From Symbiodinium microadriaticum (Eukaryota > Sar > Dinophyceae > Suessiales > Symbiodiniaceae): DNA of 64,000 nucleotides. The position numbers and the translations under genes were made by a program. Positions 49,321-61,895 of this stretch are shown here, piece by piece; positions within the stretch are counted from its first letter, which is position 1; the number at the start of each line of letters is the position of its first letter. Below the pieces are notes generated by a model. That model had not been told where the DNA came from. It did no database searches and worked only from the letters and a program-made list of their open reading frames with translations. The DNA lies in contig LSRX01000827.1 of assembly GCA_001939145.1 (NCBI GenBank), positions 221,323-285,322 on the forward strand, given 5' to 3'.

Positions 49321-52300
49321 TAGGGTTCATGATGACCTGGAAACCCTTGTAGTGCGCCCGGAGATGTTCCTTGGTACGGCCTCGGTCTCACGAGCGGAGA
49401 ATCTGATACCCTGAAGGATTTTGCCTCAGACGCTGACTTCTCGAGAATCAACTCTAACTCTAGGGCAGTCATGGTATCCGCCAGGCACATGGGCAAGGGC
49501 AGGGGCCGGGTGAACACGGCTCTGGCACCTACAGTGCACCTATAGTGAAGGCATAGGGTCGGTTCGCAGACACAGACCTCCCTAGATCGCGGTCTGTTTG
49601 GATGGTGTGAGTGGGTTGACGCAGACCATTTCAGACCCTACCATGGACTGGGAGGGCGCAGGTCAGCAGCAGTCTCATGATGTTTGCTTGAATGGAGCGA
49701 GCACCTTTGCAACGGGCTGCAGGGTCGACCGGGACTTTACGGGAACACCAGGCACCGGCTATTATTCTACAAACGTGGCTTTAGCTCTGGCAGGCATTAA
49801 AGAGATGGCCACCAATGAGCCGAGCAGGAAGCCTGGCTGTGCCTGGCACGCAAGTTATCACCTCTGCGCCAGACCTTTGTGGAAGATAGTGTGGAGGCTG
49901 TAAGACGTGCTGCGCTGCAGGGAGATGAACATCTGTCGCGGCATGCAATGACAAACCATCTTGCATCCTAGCCTGACAGCTCCGGCAAACAGCTCAAGTG
50001 CGCTGAGGAGGACACAATGAGGGGATGCAGAGGCAACGAGTGGCTTCCGGCGTCCAAACGCCGCTCTGCAGCAATCTCTGCTCATCAACAAAAATTGTCC
50101 ATGCTTCACGCATGGGGCCCTTGTATGCAGCTCTTGACCATGTTTTGCTGCAGACGTGGCTTGTGCCAGGCAGCAACGAGATGAGCAATTAGCCGAGCAG
50201 GATCTCCGCACCATGCCAGGCCCTCTCATCGGGCACTAGATCTGTGGAGGCTGCCCACGCGGTTGGGCGCGTGTCCTCCACGTCTGGGCATGCCAGATCC
50301 TTATTTAAATTAGGAGTCTGCATGTAAGAAACGAAATCGAGAGTGGCAAAAGGTGCAGTACTGCAAGTAGGGGAGCTTCAGATGCGAGCGGAAGCGCACC
50401 GAGGTGCTTGCAGCATTCAGGGCCATCGCAGAATTGGAGGGCAGTTGAGGCTTTTTAGGCGTCTTCTCGGCGTCCAACCGAGGTCTCCAAGGCCACTCCG
50501 ACGCATGGGAGGGGCACACGCTGCGGAGTATGCGGAGGCCACGAAGGCCGTGCTTTAGCTACTTTGGGGGCTTTGGCACCTTTTGTGCCGGCTGGGCCCA
50601 CACTGCTAGGTGCGTGTCCTGGGCCCACGCAGTTGGGCTCGTGTCCTCCAGGTTTGGGCATCCCAGATGTTTATTTAAGTTACTACTGAGTCTGCATGCA
50701 AGAAATGAAATCTAAATGGTGCAGTGCTGCAAACGGGCCAGCTTGAGATGCCAGCGGAAGCGAACCGAGGTGCTTGCATCCTTCGGGGCCATCGCTGCAT
50801 TCGAGTGCTGAGGCGGTTGAGGCAGTTGAGGCGGTTTAGCTGTCCTCGGCGCTTTCCAAATTCGGCCTGAAGTCACATTCGTTTGACCTAAGGTCAGAAG
50901 AGTCTGCGACTAGGGCGGACCTTGCGAGCAAGCATATTGTGACTGAACCTGTCGCATCAACGCTACATCCTCCATTAAACTGAAGTCTTCAAGGCGACCT
51001 TGACTCCTGAGTTGCATGGGAGGGGCACAGGCTGCGGAGCACGCGGAGGCCTCGAAGGTCGTGCTTTAGCTACTTTGGCGGCTATGGTACTTGAAGTGCA
51101 CCTAACTACAGGCTGCCCGCTCTGTTGAATGCGTGTCCTCCAGGTCTGGGGCATTCCAGATCTTGAACTAAGTTAGCACTGAGTCTGCATAGAATACTAC
51201 TGAGTCTGCATAAAAGAGATGAGATGGAGAATGGGCAAGAGGCACAGCGCTGCAAGAAGGGGAGCGTCAGATGCGAGCGGAAGCGAACCGAGGTGCTTGC
51301 AGCTCCAACTCGGAGTTTGCGGGAGGAGCACGGAGGCCTCGGAGGCTGTGTGGCACTTACAGAACCTTTAGATACCTATACTGCACCTATAGGCTGCCCA
51401 CACTGCTGGGCGGGTGTCCTCCAGGTCTGGGCATCCCAGATCTTTACTTAAACTAGCACTGAGTCTACATGAAAGAGATGAGACGGAGATCCCAGCAGCC
51501 TTAAGGGGCCGGCTGTAAATCCAATGCGGATTTTGGGTATACACCTGAACCGGCATATAGACCTGCAGCGCACCTAAAGATTGCCCACGCAGTTGGGCGC
51601 GTGTCCTCAAGGTCTGGGCAGCCCAGACTCTTATTCAAATTAGCACTGAGTCTGCATGTAAGAGATGAGATGGAAATCCCGGCGTCTCGAAGGGGCCGGC
51701 GGTGAATCCTATGCAGATTTTGGTTATGCACCTGAGCTGGCATATGCATGTCGATGGAAAGCCAGTGAAGTGCGGAGGCACAACCTGCTTCAGATACATT
51801 GCAGTCTGCATGTACCTTTGCACTTCACCTGGCAGCCCTTGCGATGCGCCCGGAGATGTTCCTGGGTTCGGCCTCGGCCTCACGAGCGGAGAATCTGATA
51901 CAAAGAAGGATCTTGCCTCAGACGTTGATCTCTCGAGAATCAACTCTGATTCTAAGGCAATCATGGTATCGGCCAAGCACATGGGCCGGGTGAACATGGG
52001 CTTCATCTGAGCCTGGACTCAACCATGGTCGAGCGGAGGCAAACCGAGGTGCTTGCAGCATGCGGGGCCATTGCAGCATTCGAAGGCTGAGGCGGTGGAG
52101 GCGGTGGAGGCGGCTTAGGTGTCCTCGGCATCGAACCGAGGTCTCCCAGGCCACTCCGACGCATGGGAGGGGCACAGGCTGCGGAGCACGCGGAGGCCTC
52201 GAAGGCCGTGCTTTAGCTACTTTGGCGGCTTTGGCACTTATAGTGCACCTAACTATAGGCTGCCCGCTCTGTTGAATGCGTGCCCTCCAGGTCTGGGCAT

Positions 52301-53454
52301 TCCAGATCTTGAACTAAATTAGCACTGAGTCTGCATAAAAGAGCTGAGATGGAAAATGGGCAAAAGGCGCGGTGCTGCAAACGGGCCAGCTTCAAATGCG
52401 AGCGGAAGCGAACCAAGGTACTTGCAGCATTCAGGGCCATCCCAGCATTGGAGGGCAGTTGAGGCGTTTTAGGTGTCCTCGGCGTCCAACCGAGGTCTCC
52501 AAGGCGACTCCGACGCATGGGAGGGGCACACGCTGCGGAGTATGCGGAGGCCACGAAGGCCGTGCTTTAGCTACTTTGGGGGCTTTGGCTATAGTGCACC
52601 CATAATGCAGGCTGTCCACTCGGCGGCTTCGGCTAAAGTGCACCTATAGTGCAGGCTGCCGCCCACTCTGTTGGGTGTGTGTTCTCCAGGTCTGGACATC
52701 CCAGATCGTCATTGAAGTTACAATGGAGACTGCACATAAGAGATGAGATCTAGCATCTAAAATGGGGAAATGGCGCGGTGCTACAAAAAAAAACGGGCCA
52801 GCTTCAGATGCCAGCGGAAGCGAACCGAGGTGCTTGCAGCATTCGGGGCCATCGCTGCATTCGAGGGCTGTTGAGGCGGCCTAGCTGTCCTCGGCTTCTT
52901 CCTCCATTACACCGAAGTCTTCAAGGCGACCTTGACTCCTGAGTTGCATGGGAGGGGCACAGGCTGCGGGGTACGCGGAGGCCTCGAAGGTCGTGCTTTA
53001 GCTACTTTGGCGGCTATGGTACTTGAAGTGCACCTAACTATAGGCTGCCCGCTCTGTTGGGTGCTGTCCTCCTGGTCTGGGCAGCCCTGTCTTGATTTGA
53101 ATACCAATGAGTCTGCACATGAGAGATGAGATGGAGAGTAGGCAAAAGGCGCAGTGCTGCAAATGGGCCAGCTTCAGACGCGAGCGGAGGCGAACCGAGG
53201 TGCTTGCAGCATCGGGGCCATCGCACGGCATTCGAGGGCAGTTGAGGCGTCCTCGGCATGCAACCGATTTCGCGTAGCATGGGGGGGCACGGCTGCGGAG
53301 TATGCGGAGGCCTTGAAGGCCGCGCTTTGGCTACTTTGGCGGCGTTGGCACTTTTCGTGCAACTATAGTGCAGGCTGCCCACTCTGTTGGGTGCGTGTCC
53401 TCAGGTCTGGGCATCCCAAATCTTGATTTGAAGTACGTGGGAGATGACCCCAAA

Positions 53455-53575
53455 ACCCCAAAACCCAAACCCCACACCCTACCTCCTACACCCTCAGCCT
53501 TACCCCAAACCCTAAAACCTAAACCCTAAACCCTCATCCCTAAACCCTAACCCCCCAACCCCAAACCCCTACACC
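53455..53575. repeat. CCCTAAA/CCCCAAA telomere-like cluster inside the satellite
   Basis: Degenerate C-rich telomere-like repeats interrupt a module A copy. Confidence 0.75.
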
Positions 53576-54324
53576 TCGGCATGAAGGTTTGGAGAATACG
53601 CAAGAAGGCGCAGGCTGCAAACGGGCCATCTTTAGATGATTTAGATGCGAGCCGAGGCGAACCGAGGTGATTGCAGCATTCGGGGTGTCCCGGCATCCTG
53701 CATCAACCCGAAGTCTGCACCTCAAGTGTAGGCATAGGATCGGTTTATAGACACAGACCTCCCGCACACCTCGTTTCCAGCATTTACTCCAGCCCGGGCT
53801 TGCTGGCCTTCTTCTTGTCTTGCAGTTCTTAAGACTGGCAATACGCACATGGATGAGAAAGCTGCTGGATATCCCTGAATTGAAACGCGCTACCTCTGGC
53901 CCACGACAACAGAGCACTTCTGAAGGCACCTGGAGGTCAAGAACCCTGCCCAAGGGGCTGAGAACATACATGCTTGGAAATCTCCGTAGTACACGGAGGC
54001 TTTGGAGGCCATGCTTTAGCTGCTTTGGCGGCTTTGGCACCTACAGCGCATCTACAGTGCAGGCTGTCCACGCTGTTGGGTGCGTGTCCTCCAGATCTGG
54101 GCATCCCCGATCTTGATGTAAATACTACTGAGTCTGCATGTAAGAGCTGAGATGGAGAACGGGCAGAAGGCGCAGCGCTGCAAGAAGGGGAGCGTCAGAT
54201 GCGAACGGAAGGGAGCCGAGGTGCATGCAGTTCCGACTCGGAGTTTGCATGGGAGGGCCTTGCTTTAGCTTCGTTGGCGGCTTTGGTAGGTATGGAACCT
54301 GTAGATACCTAGAGTGCACCTAAA

Positions 54325-54325
54325 N
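54325..54325. other. Single N at a module A/B junction
   Basis: The sequence jumps at this N from the tail of module A directly into the middle of module B, which other copies never do. It is a likely assembly join. Confidence 0.75.
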
Positions 54326-56667
54326 CTGCATGTACCTTTGCACTTCACCTGGCAGCCCTTGCGATGCGCCCGGAGATGTTTCTGGGCACAGCATCGGCCT
54401 CACGAGCTCAAAATCTGAGACCCAGAAGGATCACACTAATTTCTCGAAAATCAACTGTAAGTCTAGGGAAGTCAAAGCACATGGGCAAGGGCACGGGCCA
54501 GGTGAACATGGCTCTGGCACCTATAGTGCAGGCATGTGCAGGCTGTCCACACTGCTGAGCTGGTGTCCTCCAGGTCTGGGCATCCCAGATCTTTATTTAA
54601 ATTAGCACTGAGTCTGCCTGTAAGAGATGAGATGGAGATCCCCGCAGCCTTAAGGGGCTGGCTGCGAATCCAATGCGGATCTGGGGTATGCACCTGAACC
54701 GGCATATGCATGTCGATGAAAAGCAGCCCGAGACTGATGGGGAGGTGAAGTGCAGAGGCATAATCTGTTGCAGATACATGGCAGTCTGCATGTACCTTTG
54801 CTCTCCCGGAGATGTTCCTGGACACGGCATCGGCCTCACGAGCGGAGAATCTGATACCCAGAAGGATCTTGCCTCAGACGCTGGTCTCTCGAGAATTAAC
54901 TTTGATTCTGGGGCAGTCATGGTATCGGCCAAGCACATGGGCAAGGGCAGGGGCCGGGTGATTTTGGCACCTCTAGAAGCTTTAGATACCTATCGTGTAC
55001 CTACAGGCTGCCCATGCAGTTGGGCGCGTGTCCTCCAGGTCTGGGCATGCCACATCTTCTTTTAAATTAGCACTGAGTGTGCATTGAGATGGAGCGGCAG
55101 CCTTAAGGGGCCGGCGGTGAATCCAATACAGATTTTGGGTAATGCACCTGAACCGGCATATGCATGTCGATAAAACGCAGCCCGAGAGTGATGGGGAGGT
55201 GAAGTGCGGAGGCATAACTTGCTGCAGATACATGGCAGGCTGCATGTACCTTTGCACTTCACCTGGCAGCCCTTGCGATGCGCCCGGAGATGTTTCTGGG
55301 CACAGCATCGGCCTCACGAGCTCAACATCTGATACCCAGAAGGATCTTGCTTCAGACGCTGACTTCTCGAGAATCAACTCTAAATCTAGGGCAGTCAAAA
55401 CACATGGGCAGGGGCCAAGGTTAACATGGCACTGGCACCTATAGTGCAGGCATGTGCAGGCTGCCGACACTGCTGGGCTGGAGCTGTCCAGGTCTGGGCA
55501 CCCCAGATCTTTATTTAGATTAGCACTGAGTCGGCATGTAAGAGATGAGATGTAGATGCCGGCAGCTTTAAGGGGCCGGCTGTGAATCCAATGCAGATCT
55601 TGGGTATGCTCCGGCCGCTCAGATGTAGGCAGCAGGCCGAATGCTGCAAGACGCAAAAACATGGCATGACAGATCTCCGTGTTTAAGCAGGGGGAGGTAC
55701 AAAATGTAGAATGAAATTTCCGCTCCTCCTTAGATGCGAAAGCACTAATGTAGGGTTGCGCGCTTGGGCCCGCATCCTGAAGCTACCTTGTACGTGGCAA
55801 GACCTGCACATCCCTAAAATCTCTGCCGGACACGGAAACCGGAATTTGCAGGAAAACCTGTCCTGCATTGATGCACTCCCCCTCCATCCTACATTTACTA
55901 AGCCTGGGGGGATGGCATGATGCGAACTGCTCCTGACACGCCGTTAATGAAGCTCAAGAAACGGAAGGCCCTTCTCACGAGAAGGTCCCGGAGGCTGTGC
56001 TGCAGCTACTTTTCACCTATAGTGCACTTAAAGTGCAGGCTGCCGACGCTGTTGAGTGGGTGTCCTCCAGGTCTGGGCATCCCAGATCTTTATCTTTCTA
56101 TCTAAGTTAGAACTGCGTATGCTGTAGAAGCGGCTTCTGCTGACCATCCTGACAAAAGCATTGGACGAAGCCAGCATCGCGTCTCCAAACACAACCAAAG
56201 AGCAACCAAAAGTGTCCGGTGCCTACAAAAGAGCACGCGAGAAGAGATGAAGATCCCGGCAGCCTTAAGGGGCCGGCTGTGAATCCAATGCACATCCGGG
56301 GTATGCACCTGAACCGGCGTATGCATGTCGATGAAAAGCAGCGCGAGACTGATGGGGTGGTGAGGTGCGGCGGCATAACCTGCTGCAGATACATGATGAC
56401 AGTCTGCATGTACCTTTGCACTTCTCCTGGCAGCCCTTGCGATGCGCCCGGAGATGTTTCTGGGCAAGGCTTTGCCCTCACGAGCTCAAAATCTGATACC
56501 CAGAAGGATCTTGCTTCAGACGCTGACTTCTGGAGAATCAACTCTAAGTCTAGGGCAGTTAAAGCACATGGGGCAGGGGCCGGATGATTTTGGCACCTAT
56601 AGAACCTATAGATACCTATAGTGCACCTCTAAGCTGCCCACGCATTTGGGCGCGTGTCCTCCAGGCA

Positions 56668-57240
56668 AATTTGTTGTCCAATGCGACGCTTGGGGAAGAA
56701 CCTGCAGTTTGCACCAGTGGAGCCACCGATGAGGAAGTTGGCAGCCATGCGAAAAAGTTCAAAGGCAACGGAGCTTCTGGCGCGGACGACCTTCCTGCAG
56801 AGCTTTGGAAGTGCATTTGCAAACACAGCCCGCCAGCTTGCCGTTGGGCAGTGATGTTCTGCAATCGTGTGTAGACCGATGGTGCTTTCCCATGTTGTCT
56901 CGCAACCGTGGCATGAGGCGCTTGTCACGGCAAACTTCAAAAAAGGCGATGTTGATGATCACGACAACTATCGACCTATCTGTGCGGGCGGTGGGTTACA
57001 AACGCTTTGCGATGATATTGCTGATTCGACTGAATGCATCTGGCGCAGAGACCCGCATTTGGCCCACGCAGGGATCAGCAGGGGCTGCGCTGATGCTCTC
57101 TACGTCGCAGGACGGATGTTCGAAGACACTTAGGCTTCCAAACACGGCTCGCTTGTCTTAGTATCTGTGAGTTGGGCAAAAGCTTTTGATTCAGTCTGTC
57201 CTGCTAGATTGGCGTCGGCATGGAAAAAGTTTGGTTTATA
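56668..57240 (+). pseudogene. Non-LTR (LINE) reverse-transcriptase fragment, decayed
   Basis: Interrupts a satellite tail after CCTCCAG. It reads RT landmarks in changing frames: KGNGASGADDLPAELWK, then VTANFKKGDVDDHDNYRPI, then VGYKRFAMILLIRLN in a second frame, then GCADALYVAGRMFEDT, and finally SWAKAFDSV near 57175. That is the order of RVT_1 motifs 0-3 in LINE-type elements. Several frameshifts and stops are present, and the YxDD half is absent. Satellite sequence resumes at about 57243. Confidence 0.8.
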
Positions 57241-58493
57241 GTTTATGTTAATCAGCACTGAGTCTGCATGTAAGAGCTGAGATGGAGAATGGGCAAGAGG
57301 CGCAGCGCTGCAAGAAGGGGAGCGTCAGATGCGAACGGAAGGGAGCCGAGGTGCGTGCAGTTCCGACTCGGAGTTTGCATGGGAGGGCCTTGCTTTAGCT
57401 TCGTTGGCGGCTTTGGTAGGTATGGAACCTGTAGATACCTAGAGTGCACCTAAAGGCTGCCCACGCACTTGAACTTGGGCGCGTCTCCTGCAGGTCTGGG
57501 CATCCCAGATAGTTGCGTTAATTAGCACTGAGTCTGCATGTTAGAGATGAGATGGAGAATGGGCAAAAGGTGCAGTGCTGCAAAGTGAGCGAGCTTCAGA
57601 TGCCAGCGGAAGCGAGCCGAGGTGCTCGCAGCATTCGAGGGCCGGGACGGTTGAGGCGGCTTAGGGCGGCTTAGGTGTCCTCGGCATCCTTCTTTGAACG
57701 TCTTCAAGACGACTCCGACTCCTGAGTTGGGTGGGAGGGGCACATGCGGAGTCCCCGAAGGCCGTGCTTTAGCTACTTTGGCGGCTGCAGTGCAGGCAGC
57801 CCACGCCGTTGGGTGGTTGTCCTCCAGATGAAAAGCCTGAGAACGGTTGGGGGAGGTGAAGTGCGGAGGCACAACCTGCCACAGATACATGATGACAGTC
57901 TGCACGTACCTTCGCCCTTCACCTGGCGGCCCTTGTGCTGCGCCCAGAGATGTTCCTGCGCAAGGCCTTGGCCTCACGAGCTCAACATCTGATACCCAGA
58001 AGGATCTTGCTTCAGACGCTGACTTCTCGAGAATCAACTCTAAATCTAGGGCAGTCAAAACACATGGGCAGGGGCCAAGGTTAACATGGCACTGGCACCT
58101 ATAGTGCAGGCATGTGCAGGCTGCCGACACTGCTGGGCTGGAGCTGTCCAGGTCTGGGCACCCCAGATCTTTATTTAGATTAGCACTGAGTCTGCATGTA
58201 AGAGATGGGATGTAGATGCCGGCAGCTTTAAGGGGCCGGCTGTGAATCCAATACAGATTTTGGGTATGCACCTGAACCGGCGTATGCATGTCGATGAAAA
58301 GCAGCGCGAGACTGATGGGGTGGTGAGGTGCGGCGGCATAACCTGCTGCAGATACATGATGACAGTCTGCATGTACCTTTGCACTTCTCCTGGCAGCCCT
58401 TGCGATGCGCCCGGAGATGTTTCTGGGCACAGCATCGGCCTCACGAGCTCAAAATCTGATAATGAAAAGGATCTTGCCTCGGACTCTGATCTC

Positions 58494-58966
58494 TCGAGAT
58501 TGCGTGGTGTTGAGAATCTTAAGGACAGCGTACCTGAAAAACTACGAACCCCAGCAGCCCCCCTAGATGTCACTAGATCATCTATGTACATCCTCTACGG
58601 GCCTAGCTCCCTCTCACTGTTTGAGAGAAAACGCTGGCGTGTTTGGGAACTCTCCTAGAAAGGTTCGATGACCGAAAAAGCAAAGAGGCGGCAAGGAAGA
58701 CGACCTGCTTGCAACAAGATGTATCCGTGGGACATCCTCCCAACAGCACGTGAGAAGCGACACCTCCCTCTTGAGATCTGTACTCGCAGAGGTCAGCCCC
58801 AAGTTCGTGCCCTACACCCCCTCCAGATAGTATGAGAACACCGAAAGGGCAGCTACTTGATCCGCCGTGCATGGGCTCCAGTCTCCGCCCTAGAGGCGGC
58901 GGCGGCCCTCCGCCAGGCTGCTCACACTGCCGTCGCAGCACCGCCCGGGCGTTCTCGCGCTCGAGA
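58494..58966. other. ~470-bp insertion in a module B copy
   Basis: Module B is continuous up to CTCGAGA (58493-58499) and resumes at CTCGAGAGAATC near 58963, with unrelated sequence between that contains a GC-rich hairpin-prone stretch (about 58888-58915). The repeated CTCGAGA suggests a short target duplication. No ORF with motifs. Confidence 0.5.
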
Positions 58967-60180
58967 GAATCAACTCTGATTCTAGGCAATCATGGTATCG
59001 GCCAAACACATGGGCCGGATAAACATGGGCTGCATCTGAGACTGGACTCGACCATGGTCGAGCGGAGGCGAACCTAGGCGATTTAGGTGTCCTCGGCATC
59101 CTCCAGCCCCCCCCCCTGGAACGAGTTGCATGGGATGGGCACAGGCCGCGGAGGCCGTGCTTAGCTTTGGCTGCTTTGGCACCTTTTGTGCACCGATAGC
59201 CTATAGTGCTCCAGGACTGGGCATGCCAGATCTTGATTTAAACTAGTAAGTCTGCACGCAAGATGAAATGGCACATGGGCGACTCCGACTCCACGTTACC
59301 TGAGGCAGACACAGGCCGCTGAGGCCGTGCTTTGGCTGCTTTGGCACCTAAAGTGCAGGCAAATGGTCGGTTTGTAGACACAGACCTCCCACTCACCATT
59401 TCAGACCCTAGATCCCGGTCTGTGTTGGCAGTGTGAGTGGGCTTACGAAGACGATTTCGGACCCCACCATGGACTGGGAGGGCGCAGGTCTGCAGCAATC
59501 CTCAATCGCAGTTAAAGACTGGGACTTTAAGGGAACACCTGGCGCCGGCTGCACAGATCTAGGCAGCAGGCCTGATACGGCAAGATGCAAACACATGGCA
59601 GGACGTCGACTGCTCTTGCCACGCCGTGAATAAAGCTCAGGAAACCCTAAACCCTAAACCCCTTCTCATAAGAAGGCCCCGGAGGTTGTGCTTCAGAAAC
59701 ACTTTGGCACCCTCTGGCCACCTTTCGTGCGGTCTGGTAGTGCAGGCTGCCCACGCTGTTGGGTGGGTGTCTTCCAGGTCTGGGTATCCCAGATCTTTAT
59801 GGATTTACGCTCTCACAACTCGGACAAGCCAGGCGAGTTTATGGATTTAGGGTTAAGGGTGTCTGCTGTAAGGAATGAGATGGAGATCGCAGCAGCCATA
59901 AGAGGCCGGCTGTGGATGGCATGTCCATGTAGATGTAAAGCAGCCCGAGACTGATTGGGAGATGAAGTGCGGAGGCATAACCTGTTGCTCTTCACCTGGC
60001 AGCCCTTGCGATGCGCCCGGAGAGATTTTCCTGGGCACAGCATCGACCTCGCGAGCAGAGAATCTGATACCCAGAAGGATCTTGCCTCAGATGCAAGAGA
60101 TCAACTCTGATTGTGCGGCAGTCATCGTATCGGCCAAGCACATGGGCACTGGCAGGGTCCGGGTGAACATGGGCTTCATC

Positions 60181-60654
60181 TGAGCCTGCACTCAACCATG
60201 GCAGCAGCCAGTGACTGCAAGAAGCAGGAACGTGGACGAGCTGAGCCCGGGCATCGGGCCTTGGATCCCAGTACCCCCCAACCAAAACCCGCCACACATT
60301 TCGAGTCAGCGACTGGAGCCATCGCAAAAGGAAGCCTAAGCCAAGCATTCGCTACATTCTGTTTTGGCCTTACGGGTTTGAGGGTTGAGGAGGTGCTCTC
60401 TAGGATACTTAGAGTACTGAGACACACGTAATACTTGGCTACAGGAAGACTTGCCCGCCTCGAATTTCATGGAAGGTTATAAAAGCCTACGGCAGCCTCC
60501 GCATCTAAATGGCAACGGGCTCAAGACCTTCCAAGCATGAATCACTTGACCACGCGGACAATGAACATCTGCTCATGGGAAGTCGATCAACAATCTTACC
60601 AGCTGGCCAGAAATTTACAACTGGACAAAGGTTTGTACAGTAAGCCATTAAGCC
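60181..60654. other. Spacer, nothing recognised
   Basis: Short frames only; no repeat match seen. Confidence 0.4.
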
Positions 60655-61440
60655 TCCTAGCACCCTCCAGCTAGACCCCATACCATACCCTAATAAACCC
60701 CCAACCTAAACCCACACGCAAAAAAAACCCAACCCTAAACCCCCAACTCTAAACACTTAACCCCAACCCTAAACCCTCAACCCTAAACCCTAAGCCCCCA
60801 ACTCTAAACACTTAAACCCCAACCCTAAACCCTCAACCCTTAAACCCTCAACCGGAAATCCTAAATCATGAGCCCAGGGCCACACCCATCAAAGGATGCG
60901 AAAGGGGTCAGCGAAAGGGGTCGAACCTCGAGAAGCCAACTTCAAAATTAAGGCCATAGGCCTTTGCTAGCGCTCAGGGTCTTAGGGGTTTAGGGTTTAA
61001 AGTTTAGGATATAGGGTTTAGTTTAGGGTTTTTCCCTCCCACTTAGCAAGGGTTTAAGGTTTACGCTCTCACGACTCGGTTAAGGTTTAGGGTTTTAGAA
61101 CTTCGAATTTGGGCTTTAGTGGTTCAGTCTTGGGGTTGGTGGGCGACGGTGTAGGGTCAGGTTTAGGGCCTATAGGCTTACAGTTCCGGGTTGGGGGGGT
61201 AGCACATTGCCTAAATCCTAAACCCTAAACCCTAAGCCCTAACCCTAAACCCTAAACGCTGAACCCTAAACCCCGCATGTTTTCGAAGTCTTCCGCCAAC
61301 TTCCGTATCCTGGTGAAAATGAAGCGGCCTCCAGCACTCTACGGCCGGTGGCCTGAAACCAGATGGATCTATCATTAGGGTTTAGGGTCTAGGGTTTCGT
61401 GTTTCGGGTTTAGGTTCTAGGATTTAGGGCTTAGGGTTCA
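60655..61440. repeat. Alternating telomere-like arrays
   Basis: CCCTAAA-oriented at about 60655-60870 and 61205-61280; TTTAGGG-oriented at about 60980-61170 and 61375-61440. Arms of opposite orientation could fold on each other. Confidence 0.8.
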
Positions 61441-61895
61441 ATTATACAAGAACCAAATCCGACTTATAGGCAGAAAATCATATCTCTATCAAATTAAATT
61501 TATGAATTCAGGTTTTGGTCTACTTAAGACCGATGAGAGCACCGCATGAATGAAGAGTCGTATCAACAAAAGAGGCCCTTTGTATGCTGCGAGGCAAACT
61601 TTTCAGCGAATTGAAATTCGATTAATCGCCTTCGTTTAACGAAGGCAAGACATCTAGGGTCCGGTTCGGACCAGCCACAAAGCCAAAGCTACGTTCCAGG
61701 CTGGGCAACGCTTTCAAACGTGCGGCGCATGCGCATCTGTTGCCGGCCGGCTGTTCGAAATGGCTTGAAGCTTAAAGCAGCATGGCATGTCATGTCTCAA
61801 TACTGAAATTTTCGTGTTTTGATCACTCACACGTGTACACTCCCCAATCGGCTGTTTAGAAGCTTCTGTCATGACGAACATGATTGGCAGTGTGT
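61441..61895. other. Spacer, moderately AT-rich, no gene seen
   Basis: An AT-richer patch (about 61440-61640) follows the telomere-like block. No coding evidence. Confidence 0.4.

Larger units (their letters stand above)
49330..60180. repeat. 11-kb complex satellite of interleaved modules A, B and C
   Basis: Module A (about 350-430 bp, core GCGAGCGGAAGCGAACCGAG) occurs about 11 times (near 50380, 50755, 51275, 52030, 52395, 52815, 53180, 53650, 54195, 57330, 57605). Module B (core GATGCGCCCGGAGATGTT) occurs about nine times (near 49360, 51845, 54370, 54810, 55280, 56445, 57940, 58415, 60010). They share a head (GCACTGAGTCTGCATGTAAG) and a tail (CCTCCAGGTCTGGGCATCCC then AGATCTTTATTTAAATT) and join tail to head. 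Module C (CCATGGACTGGGAGGGCGCA) occurs at about 49560-49760 and 59350-59560. Some blocks are near-identical (54125-54320 with 57243-57450; 55402-55620 with 58060-58262), so recent multi-module duplications occurred. Open frames repeat with the units and show no family. Confidence 0.85.

Noticed and set aside
49330..60180. Cys-rich repeat protein genes read from the satellite modules
   Set aside because: The frames recur only because the units do, are broken differently in each copy and exist on both strands.
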